Part shown: in pieces, positions 25,220-32,428 of the stretch
Numbering within the stretch: the stretch's first letter is position 1
How the letters are laid out: each line of letters starts with the position of its first letter
Origin: Flectobacillus longus
GTDB lineage: Bacteria > Bacteroidota > Bacteroidia > Cytophagales > Spirosomataceae
NCBI RefSeq assembly: GCF_030056705.1
Contig: NZ_JASHIC010000028.1
Span: forward strand, 52,811-116,810
Direction: 5' to 3'
DNA: 64,000 bases
Notes under the pieces: model-generated
What the model was told of the DNA's origin: nothing
Databases searched by the model: none
The model's input: the letters and a program-made list of their open reading frames with translations, nothing else
Program-made: the position numbers and the translations under genes

Positions 25220-26296
25220 TTAAAAGAATAACCATTCGATGGCTTTAGGGAATTCTTTGCCCCATTGTGATTCGTTATGTTTTCCTTCAGGGTCGAGAGA
25301 AAGATTGATTTCAATCTTCTTGTTACCTTGACGAGTAAGTGTTTGTTTGAGCTTTTCAACATTGGGAATCATAGAATGACCTTCGCCACCACCCGCATAA
25401 GCATAAATCTTAGCAGGTAAATGACTCAAAAAGTCAATCGCATCGAAATAAATATTTGGAGAAATCCATAAAGATGGCGAAAACAGCATTAATCTTCCAA
25501 ATACCTCTGGATACATCAATCCTGCATAAATACTCACCAAACCACCCAACGAGCTACCACCAATACCTGTGTGCTCACGATCGGTGAGGGTACGGAAGTT
25601 GGCATCGATATAAGGCTTCAAAGTACGGCTAATAAATTGTACATACTTGCGACCTTCACCTTTACCCAATTTAGGGTTATTGTATGGAGAATACTCTTTG
25701 TAACGATTTTCGCCACCGTGTGCAATAGCCACAATAATCACATCGCCATGACCACGAGATGCTAATACCGCCAACTGCTTGTCGATACCCCAGTTGCCAA
25801 ATTCAGAACCTTCTTGGAAAAGGTTTTGAGCATCTTGCAAATACATAACAGGGTATTTTTTGTCGGTTTTGTCATAATCATGAGGCAACAAGATATATAC
25901 CGCACGTTTGGTATCAAACTGAGGCATATCGAATGAATCAGAAATCAATCGGATTTCAGGCATTAAGTCTTGTTGCAAGTTGGAACCGTCTAAGCGCCAG
26001 TGTGGCACAAAGTCGTGCATGACACCTAGTTTTTTGGTAACTACTCTATTATAAGTAGCGTTACCAAATTCATCCAACTCAACTTGATTCCAGCCACCTT
26101 TGGTGTACTTGTATTCAAGTTTTTCAGGAAGTGGTACAGAGTGTGGAAACTTCAACACATATCGTCCTTCCTCTGTTTTCTTCAAGCGGAAATCTTCCTT
26201 GTCGGGGAGCCACCCGTTAAAATTGCCAGATATATAAATTGGGCGGTCGTCTTCAACTGGGGTGGTTAGTTCAAAATATAATACGTTGTTACTCAT
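25220..26296 (-). CDS. Esterase family protein with N-terminal carbohydrate-binding-like domain
   Basis: A 358-residue alpha/beta hydrolase of the esterase D/enterochelin-esterase type. Residues 1-95 form a CBM20/48-like beta domain (YISGNFNGWLPDKEDFRL). The catalytic domain shows MYLQDAQNLF, the nucleophile elbow GGSSLGG (Ser about 247) and a late His in EGKHNESQWG. No signal peptide is visible, so it appears cytoplasmic. Similar proteins hydrolyse siderophore or feruloyl esters, and the starch-binding-like domain suggests a carbohydrate ester here; this is inference. The start is an ATG. It is convergent with the CobW-type gene and divergent from the toxin-antitoxin pair. Confidence 0.85.
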   Translation of the reverse strand: MSNNVLYFELTTPVEDDRPIYISGNFNGWLPDKEDFRLKKTEEGRYVLKFPHSVPLPEKLEYKYTKGGWNQVELDEFGNATYNRVVTKKLGVMHDFVPHWRLDGSNLQQDLMPEIRLISDSFDMPQFDTKRAVYILLPHDYDKTDKKYPVMYLQDAQNLFQEGSEFGNWGIDKQLAVLASRGHGDVIIVAIAHGGENRYKEYSPYNNPKLGKGEGRKYVQFISRTLKPYIDANFRTLTDREHTGIGGSSLGGLVSIYAGLMYPEVFGRLMLFSPSLWISPNIYFDAIDFLSHLPAKIYAYAGGGEGHSMIPNVEKLKQTLTRQGNKKIEINLSLDPEGKHNESQWGKEFPKAIEWLFF

Positions 26297-26875
26297 AGCT
26301 TTCTACTCAAAAATTGCTGTTCCTCAAAAGTGGACGCAAATTTAGCAAATTAGCTGTTCTATGCTATTCTAAATTTGAAAACTTCTATAATAAATTAGCA
26401 AAAACATGCTAAATTTTACCAAAATGGGACTTTGAGAAACGCATAATTAACAAATGATAACTATACATTGGGTGTTTATGATAGAATGATAAAGCCAATG
26501 TTAAGGACTTTCTACTCTAAAGTAAAAAACTTAGAAACGAGACAAAAGCCAAGGTTTAAAGTATCTAACTAATTATTAGATAATCTCTTATAATGGCATT
26601 ATAGGCGATGAATATACAAGGATGTAAGCGAATTAGGAGAAAGCAACTCAAAACTATATATTTGATTAAAATAATTGAAAATGGCTACATCATGAAATTC
26701 TACCAACCTACCATTCGCATCTTCGTTGATTCATCCTTAGAATCATCAAAATATCTTATTTGTTTTCAAATCCATTTCTGAGAAAATTGACAGTATAAAC
26801 TATTAAAGTTTCAAAATATGCTGACAATCAGTTTAAGCTTAAATTCCCATTTTGGGAATTTTTATTATATTTGCT
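26297..26875. other. Divergent intergenic region between esterase and higBA
   Basis: No gene was found in 579 bp. Near the esterase start, TTAGCA at 26395-26400 and TGCTAA at 26407-26412 form an inverted repeat. TTAGCAAATTAGC at about 26342-26354 repeats the same word directly. They may be an operator for the esterase gene. The palindrome at 26841-26861 belongs to the toxin-antitoxin pair. Confidence 0.45.
26841..26861. promoter_or_regulatory. Candidate HigA operator
   Basis: AAATTCCCA, TTT, TGGGAATTT: a perfect inverted repeat with 9-bp arms, 15 bp upstream of the HigB start. Antitoxins of this family repress their own operon by binding such palindromes. Confidence 0.7.
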
Positions 26876-27172
26876 ATGAGAATATTTACGAAAGGAACCA
26901 TTAGAGATTTTTGGAATAAATATCCCGACTCTGAATCTTCATTAAAAACTTGGTATGAAGTGAATGAAGAGTATGATTTCAATAGCCCAAATGAAGTCAT
27001 CACATTGTTTAAGGATGCGGATACCGTTGGGAATGGGAGAATTGTATTTAATATATGCCATAATAAATACAGATTAGTGGCTAAGTACGAGTATTCTCGT
27101 AAACTTGTTTTTGTTAGATTTCTTGGTACTCACAAAGAATACGATAAAATCGAAGATATAAAAAACCTTTGA
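26876..27172 (+). CDS. higB: HigB-type toxin (RelE superfamily)
   Basis: A 98-residue mRNA interferase-like toxin of the HigB family, which cuts mRNA on the ribosome. Features are MRIFTKGTIRDFWNKYPDSE at the start, LKTWYEVNEEYDF, then GRIVFNICHNKYRLVAKYEY and FVRFLGTHKEYDKI, all typical HigB positions including the late His. I chose the ATG at 26876 (MRIFTKG); a longer frame starts at a TTG inside the operator. It is followed after 3 bp by the antitoxin gene, the toxin-first order usual for higBA. It sits between an esterase and an unrelated ABC locus, so it is probably a transferred island of two genes. Confidence 0.9.
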   Translation: MRIFTKGTIRDFWNKYPDSESSLKTWYEVNEEYDFNSPNEVITLFKDADTVGNGRIVFNICHNKYRLVAKYEYSRKLVFVRFLGTHKEYDKIEDIKNL

Positions 27173-27175
27173 AGG

Positions 27176-27580
27176 ATGACAAATCAGCAAATATCAGCCC
27201 TTGATTCCATTGTAATCAAGCCCATTCGAACAGAAGAAGAATATCATAATGCTAGCCAGATCATTGAAAATCTAGTTGATGCAGATTTGATTGAAGATGA
27301 ATCCATTAGAAATAAAGCTTTGGATATTCTAGAGGCAGTTACTGTTTTGGCAATTGAATATGAAAAAAAACATTACCCTGTCGAAAAATTAGATGCTATA
27401 GACGCCATCAAACAGCGCTTGGAAATGCTTAATTTATCACAAAAAGAGGTAGCCAAATATTTTGGTGGTGAAAATCGTGTTTCCGAAATACTTAATAGAA
27501 AAAGACCGCTTACGCTAAAGGTCATTAAAAATCTCTATCATCATTTAGGAATCCCTGCCGAGATATTGCTAGCCATGTAA
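27176..27580 (+). CDS. higA: HigA-type antitoxin, XRE HTH
   Basis: A 134-residue antitoxin. The N-terminal half is acidic helical sequence (RTEEEYHNASQIIENLVDAD) that likely binds HigB. The C-terminal half is an XRE-type helix-turn-helix (RLEMLNLSQKEVAKYFGGEN, then RVSEILNRKRPLTLKVI) at about 82-118. The fold, order and 3-bp spacing after higB identify the pair. It should neutralise HigB and repress the operon through the palindrome at 26841-26861. Length is longer than the shortest HigA proteins and fits the COG5499 subtype. Confidence 0.92.
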   Translation: MTNQQISALDSIVIKPIRTEEEYHNASQIIENLVDADLIEDESIRNKALDILEAVTVLAIEYEKKHYPVEKLDAIDAIKQRLEMLNLSQKEVAKYFGGENRVSEILNRKRPLTLKVIKNLYHHLGIPAEILLAM

Positions 27581-27770
27581 AACCCTATCTTTAAAATATC
27601 TTTAAATCCTCTGAATAACCCACAGTTCGGTACGTTTTGATGAGCTTAGTGTTTATATTTGTAATAAAAACTGACTCATTTACAGACAGAAAATATTGTA
27701 TTGTGCGAAATGAATGAAGGTATTAGCTTTTGGAACTGAAAATTATACCAATCCCTAAAAACCGATTCTT

Positions 27771-27793
27771 ATCAAGCAGATATTTTGCTTGAT
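27771..27793. repeat. Short hairpin upstream of the ABC ATPase gene
   Basis: ATCAAGCA (27771-27778) and TGCTTGAT (27786-27793) are exact inverted repeats around GATATTT. The hairpin covers the TTG at 27789 that opens the longest frame, so that TTG is unlikely to be the start. It may be a regulatory element of the leader. Confidence 0.5.
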
Positions 27794-27863
27794 CATAGCA
27801 TTTGATGAATTACAAAGGCTTACTCGCTCAATTATCTATCAACCCAAAACATATTCATCAACT

Positions 27864-28505
27864 GTGATAGCTACTCAACAATTAACTTTTGCGTATCCGA
27901 CTCAATCTAATGTTCCGACCAAACAATTTACGTTTCCCGATTTCAGTTGTGCTGATGGTGAAACTATGTTGATTTTGGGGAAATCTGGTCGTGGTAAAAC
28001 TACTTTTTTGCACCTAATGGCGCTTTTATTGAAGCCAACGGGTGGTTCTATTCAAATTCACAATCAAGAAATAAGTCATTTTGAGAGTGCTCAAGCAGCA
28101 GCGTTTCGTGCTGCCAATGTGGGGATTATTTATCAAAAACCTCATTTTGTACATTCGCTAAGCGTATTAGACAATTTGCTGTTGGCTAACTATTTGGCAA
28201 ACAAATCTTTAGCTAAAGAAAAGGCTCAACACTTAGCCGAAAGTCTAGGCTTTGCAGACCATCTTGCTAAAAAAACAACACAATTGTCACAAGGTGAACA
28301 ACAACGTGTGAGTATTGCCAGAGCGTTGATGAATAATGCTTCTGTAATTTTGGCAGATGAGCCTACGTCCAATCTCGATGACGATAACTGTTTGCGCGTA
28401 ATAGATTTATTAAAAACTCAAACTTCTGAAATAGGAGCAAGTCTAGTGGTGGTAACCCATGATCAGCGTCTCAAAGATGTTTTCGAGAAGCACTTGTACT
28501 TATAG
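27864..28505 (+). CDS. ABC transporter ATPase, LolD-like
   Basis: The ATPase subunit of a MacB/LolCDE-type ABC system. It has Walker A GKSGRGKTT, signature LSQGEQQRV, and Walker B VILADEPTSNLDDDN, the LolD/MacB pattern. It drives a partner permease that does not transport across the membrane in the classical way but works on lipoproteins or periplasmic factors. The start is uncertain: the frame opens at TTG 27789 inside a hairpin, and I prefer the GTG at 27864 (213 residues, the family length). It is followed by the permease gene 43 bp downstream. A TATATTTG box at 27654-27661 may be its promoter. Confidence 0.82.
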   Translation: MIATQQLTFAYPTQSNVPTKQFTFPDFSCADGETMLILGKSGRGKTTFLHLMALLLKPTGGSIQIHNQEISHFESAQAAAFRAANVGIIYQKPHFVHSLSVLDNLLLANYLANKSLAKEKAQHLAESLGFADHLAKKTTQLSQGEQQRVSIARALMNNASVILADEPTSNLDDDNCLRVIDLLKTQTSEIGASLVVVTHDQRLKDVFEKHLYL

Positions 28506-28548
28506 AGTTTTGAATAAATCTTGTGACAAATTACTAAATCGACTAAAA

Positions 28549-29802
28549 ATGAACTTATTACATATTTCTTGGAAAAACCTAAAAGATAAACCCCTAACCA
28601 GTTTCCTGAGTATCTTACTGATGTCCTTAGGGATAGCCATTATCTCTTTGTTGTTATTGGTTGGCAAACAATTAGAAGAAAAATTTACCCGAAATATTCA
28701 AGGAATAGATATGGTATTGGGCGCCAAAGGAAGTCCTCTGCAATTGATTTTGGCAGCAGTATATCAGATAGACTCGCCAACGGGCAATATCAATATGGCA
28801 GATGCTATGCGTTTTACACGTAATCCAATGGTACAATCAGCTATTCCGCTTTCGATGGGGGATAGTTATCAAGGCTATCGTATTATTGGCACAACTCCCA
28901 AATATATTGAACATTTTCAGGGCGAATTTGAACAAGGTAAATCCTTTGAAAATGCCCTAGAAATGGTAGTAGGTGCCAAAGTTGCTCGTAACCTAGGTCT
29001 CAAAGTAGGTGATTCTTTTGCAAGTCAGCATGGTTACGATGGCGAGGGTGACCATCACGAAGAAAGCAAATTCAAAGTAGTAGGGATTCTTAAGCAAAGC
29101 AACTCCGTTCTGGATCAAGTATTGATTACCCCACTCGAAAGTGTTTGGGCTGTACACGAGCATCATGAAGTAGAAGAGGCTGGAAAAGGTGCCAATGCCT
29201 TGAAATTGCTTACCGAAGACGAACACAGCGAACAAGCCGAAGAGCATCATGAGGATGAAAAGGAAATCACAGCGATGCTCGTAAAATTTAGAAACCCAGC
29301 CATGGGGATGATGATTTCGAGAAGTATTAACGAAAACTCTACGATGCAGACTGCTACGCCAGCCATTGAAATGAATCGTTTGTTTGCCTTGATGGGTGTT
29401 GGGATTGATACACTGAAGCTAATCGCCTTAGTCATTATTATTGTTTCGGGTATTAGTGTATTTGTTTCCTTATATAATTCGTTAAAAGAGCGAAAATATG
29501 AAATGGCTTTAATGCTATCGATGGGAGCGAGCCGTACAAAATTATTTTTACTTTTGTTGTCAGAAGGTTTGATTATCAGTATTATAGGCTATGTGACAGG
29601 TGTATTGCTAAGTCGTTTAGGCTTAGGGATTATGGCGCAGAATGTCGAACAAAACTTTCATTATGACTTTGGCGTTTTATCTTTGTTGACCGAAGAGTTG
29701 TGGTTATTGGCAGGAGCATTGGTAATCGGTTTATTAGCGGCAGCGATTCCTTCTTTAGGTATTTACAAAATAGATATATCAAGAACTCTGGCCGATGATT
29801 AA
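28549..29802 (+). CDS. ABC permease, FtsX/MacB type, with His-rich loops
   Basis: A 417-residue permease with one N-terminal helix (about 20-40), a large periplasmic domain, and three C-terminal helices (FtsX domain, about 295-415). The periplasmic domain contains acidic, His-rich stretches: DGEGDHHEESKF (about 164-175), VHEHHEVEEAG (about 201-211) and DEHSEQAEEHHEDEKE (about 223-238). These look like metal-binding loops and are not usual in LolC/E. I chose the ATG at 28549 (MNLLHISWKN), since the longer frame overlaps the ATPase gene. Similar ABC pairs beside a DUF3299 gene are, from memory, zinc-regulated in some proteobacteria, so a zinc role is plausible. Confidence 0.83.
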   Translation: MNLLHISWKNLKDKPLTSFLSILLMSLGIAIISLLLLVGKQLEEKFTRNIQGIDMVLGAKGSPLQLILAAVYQIDSPTGNINMADAMRFTRNPMVQSAIPLSMGDSYQGYRIIGTTPKYIEHFQGEFEQGKSFENALEMVVGAKVARNLGLKVGDSFASQHGYDGEGDHHEESKFKVVGILKQSNSVLDQVLITPLESVWAVHEHHEVEEAGKGANALKLLTEDEHSEQAEEHHEDEKEITAMLVKFRNPAMGMMISRSINENSTMQTATPAIEMNRLFALMGVGIDTLKLIALVIIIVSGISVFVSLYNSLKERKYEMALMLSMGASRTKLFLLLLSEGLIISIIGYVTGVLLSRLGLGIMAQNVEQNFHYDFGVLSLLTEELWLLAGALVIGLLAAAIPSLGIYKIDISRTLADD

Positions 29803-29885
29803 GTAGGAGTAATGAGTTAAGAGTGAAAATCCTACAGGCAAACTTGAATTTACGATTTCAACACTAAAAACTAAATTTTGTATCA

Positions 29886-30362
29886 ATGAAAAAGAGCTTT
29901 CTATCTTTTGTATTTGCTAGCTTATTAATCAGCACGAGCGTCTTGGCTCATGAACATCCTGCATTGCGCATGGTAGCACCAGGCGAAAAACTGACATGGG
30001 AAATTTTGAAGGATGTAGTATTCAAAAAGAAATGGTACCCACAAGAATCTATTTATATGTTGTATCCAACCTTTGGACCTTCTATCAAAAAGCTAGAACA
30101 TAAAGAGGTTACCATCAAAGGATATGTGATTCCTGTAGATGCCGCTACCAACGTGTATGTCTTGTCGGCATTCCCTTATAGCCAATGTTTCTTTTGTGGT
30201 GGTGCTGGCCCTGAATCTGTAATGTCTTTGAAACCTAAAAAAGGAGGTTCTAAGAAATATAAAACAGACGAGATGCACACTTTTACAGGTAAATTGAAAC
30301 TGAATGCAGATGATATTTACGAAATGAATTATATTCTCGAAGACGCTGACTTAGTAGAATAA
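29886..30362 (+). CDS. Exported DUF3299-like protein
   Basis: A 158-residue periplasmic protein with a signal peptide (MKKSFLSFVFASLLISTSVLA, cut before HEHP). The mature part carries VTIKGYVIPVDAATNVYVL and the Cys pair FPYSQCFFCGGAGPES (Cys about 101 and 104), resembling DUF3299 (COG3495) proteins, which often follow an ABC ATPase-permease pair. The new N-terminus HEHP could itself bind metal. The precise role is unknown; it may receive or release a metal ion with the ABC complex. The start is an ATG, 83 bp after the permease stop, and a strong terminator follows, so it is the last gene of that operon. Confidence 0.7.
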   Translation: MKKSFLSFVFASLLISTSVLAHEHPALRMVAPGEKLTWEILKDVVFKKKWYPQESIYMLYPTFGPSIKKLEHKEVTIKGYVIPVDAATNVYVLSAFPYSQCFFCGGAGPESVMSLKPKKGGSKKYKTDEMHTFTGKLKLNADDIYEMNYILEDADLVE

Positions 30363-30706
30363 GAGTAGTACAAAATCTATATAAAAAAGTCTCGCTAGTT
30401 TAGCGGGACTTTTTTTTTGCCACTATACTGTTTTATACAATACTGTCTAAAGAATAAATACCATACAGAATTGTAACAAATGTTTGGGAAAAAAAGCTAG
30501 TTTTTGACTTCTTCGTGAACTTATCAAGATTTATAACTATTTTTTAAGTAGCTTGTTTATTTATAGTACTTTATACTCAAAACAATCTCAATGACTTTTT
30601 CTTTTGAAAGGCATGTAAGAGATTGTCAAATTCAGACGATTTTCTAATAATAATTTTCCCATATTGAAGTACTCTGCTTCTTTATATCCCTAATCAAATT
30701 TATAAA
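30363..30706. other. Intergenic region before glpD
   Basis: The region holds the terminator of the ABC/DUF3299 operon (30384-30418). The rest is AT-rich leader or promoter DNA of glpD, and no gene was seen. Confidence 0.6.
30384..30418 (+). terminator. Terminator of the ABC/DUF3299 operon
   Basis: The stem AAAAAAGTCTCGCTAG/TAGCGGGACTTTTTT has a long T-run. The loop is short. Confidence 0.88.
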
Positions 30707-32275
30707 ATGAATAGAAATTCTCAACTCCAAAAACTACGTCAAACCGAGCAATTTGATCTATGTATCATAGGAGCAGGTGCTACAGGGGCAGGTATTGCCC
30801 TCGATGCAGTATTGAGAGGTTTGAAAGTGGTAATTATCGATAAAAATGATTTTGCTTCGCAAACTTCTTCCAAATCAACCAAACTTATTCATGGAGGTGT
30901 TCGATATTTGGAGCAAGCAGTGAAAAAACTGGATTGGGAACAATATAAGATGGTAAAAAAGGCATTGAAAGAGCGTGAGATTTTGTTGAAAAATGCCCCA
31001 CATCTTTCTCGTCCTTTAGCTTTGCTAACACCGTGTTTTAGTTTTATCGAAAGTATCTATTATACCATCGGACTCAAAATGTATGAGTGGATTGCTGGTT
31101 CGCAAAATATCTCATCGAGCGAGAGACTTTCGAAAAAAGAGGCTTTGGAATTAATACCTGAGCTAAAGAAAAAGCGTTTGAACTCGGCGGTGTTATATTA
31201 TGATGGACAGCTCGATGATGCTCGTTACTGTTTAGCCCTGATGCAAACAGCGGTAGAAAAGGGTGCTTTGGCATTCAATTATGTACAGGCAAATAAGTTT
31301 GTCAAAAATGAAGATACTGGACGCATCAAAACGCTTCTTGCAAAAGATTTGCTATCAGGTGACGAAATTCAAATCCATGCGAAAGCATTTATCAATGCCA
31401 CTGGTCCATTTGCCGATCATATTCGTAAAATGGCCAATAGCAAAATGAAACCACGTATCAAAGTAAGCCGTGGAGCACATATTGTTTTGCCTAAAAAGTA
31501 TCTTCAAGGTGATGCGGCTATCCTAGTTCCTAAAACCGATGATGGTCGTGTCATCTTTATGATTCCTTGGCAAGACCACCTTTTGGTAGGTACAACAGAC
31601 GAAGAAGACCAATTGAGCGAAAATCCTAAACTAGAGGATTACGAACGTACGTATCTGATTGATTATGTAAATCGATATCTGGAAACGCCTGTGACAGAAA
31701 AAGATGTTACTTCGGGTTTTGCGGGACAACGTCCTTTGTTGGAGGCCAAGCTTCATACAGCACTGGATTCTGAAACTAAATCGCTTGTGCGTGACCATGA
31801 GGTAGAAATAGATAAGCGTTCGAAATTGGTTAGTATCATGGGTGGAAAGTGGACAACCTACCGCTTGATGGCGAAAGATACAGTGGATATGGTACAAGAA
31901 AATGTACTTAAACAGCCTGTTGTGGAATGCTCTACCGATAAGCAAATATTATTTGGAGGTGAGGGTTATCAGTTTGATGATTGGAAAGTGCTAGTAAATA
32001 AATACCAAGTTTCGACTGAAGTTGCACAGCATTTAATGAAAAAATATGGTAACAATGCAGGAAAAGTCCTTGAGTTATCTAATGAAGATACCGATCTCAA
32101 AAGCCTATTAGTAGTAGGTCATCCGTTTATCAAAGCTGAAGTAGTGTATGCAGTACGTCACGAAATGGCTTGTACAAAAGAAGATGTCCTTTTCAGAAGA
32201 CTAGGACTTGCACTCAGAGATGCCGACGCCGCAGCCAAAGCAGAGTGGTATGTGGAGGAGGTATTAAAAGGTTAA
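30707..32275 (+). CDS. glpD: Glycerol-3-phosphate dehydrogenase (FAD, aerobic)
   Basis: A membrane-associated flavoenzyme that oxidises glycerol 3-phosphate to dihydroxyacetone phosphate and passes electrons to quinone. The N-terminus shows the FAD-binding LCIIGAGATGAGIALDA (about 17-33), and SSKSTKLIHGGVRYLEQ (about 63-79) is the classic second GlpD motif. FAGQRPLL (about 342) and the late GGKWTTYRLMA (about 381) follow. At 522 residues it matches GlpD/GlpA. The start is an ATG. No glpK or glpF is adjacent, so the rest of the glycerol pathway lies elsewhere. It is convergent with the TonB receptor gene. Confidence 0.93.
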   Translation: MNRNSQLQKLRQTEQFDLCIIGAGATGAGIALDAVLRGLKVVIIDKNDFASQTSSKSTKLIHGGVRYLEQAVKKLDWEQYKMVKKALKEREILLKNAPHLSRPLALLTPCFSFIESIYYTIGLKMYEWIAGSQNISSSERLSKKEALELIPELKKKRLNSAVLYYDGQLDDARYCLALMQTAVEKGALAFNYVQANKFVKNEDTGRIKTLLAKDLLSGDEIQIHAKAFINATGPFADHIRKMANSKMKPRIKVSRGAHIVLPKKYLQGDAAILVPKTDDGRVIFMIPWQDHLLVGTTDEEDQLSENPKLEDYERTYLIDYVNRYLETPVTEKDVTSGFAGQRPLLEAKLHTALDSETKSLVRDHEVEIDKRSKLVSIMGGKWTTYRLMAKDTVDMVQENVLKQPVVECSTDKQILFGGEGYQFDDWKVLVNKYQVSTEVAQHLMKKYGNNAGKVLELSNEDTDLKSLLVVGHPFIKAEVVYAVRHEMACTKEDVLFRRLGLALRDADAAAKAEWYVEEVLKG

Positions 32276-32318
32276 GGGTTCTTTAGAGTGAACAGGCACA
32301 GAGGCACAAAGTGTTTTT

Positions 32319-32427
32319 AGGGTATAGGGGTGAGGGTATAGGGTTTAGTTTTTTCGAAAAAAGTTGAAAAAGTGAGCAGATAGGATGTGGAAGCGTTTTG
32401 CCCTAACCCCTAACCCCTAACCCCTAT
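32319..32427. repeat. Inverted repeat element L (CCCTAAC words)
   Basis: The right arm (32401-32427) is three and a half tandem copies of CCCTAAC-type words directly before the TonB receptor stop. The left arm (32319-32348) reads AGGGTATAGGGGTGAGGGTA and then TAGGGTTTAG, a degenerate inverse. The two arms would form a long imperfect stem. The resemblance to telomere repeats is coincidental, since the unit is one of several 3' words in this window. Confidence 0.78.
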
Positions 32428-32428
32428 T

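Noticed and set aside
26866..26873. TATATTTG as the higB -7 box
   Set aside because: Transcription would start at or after the ATG at 26876, leaving no start codon in the mRNA.
27654..27661. Fur-box for the ABC/DUF3299 operon
   Set aside because: A TATATTTG box is present, but no TGCAACA palindrome was found near it.
32401..32427. Telomere-like CCCTAA repeat as evidence for a linear replicon end
   Set aside because: The unit is short, lies between ordinary genes, and fits the pattern of the other 3' word repeats.
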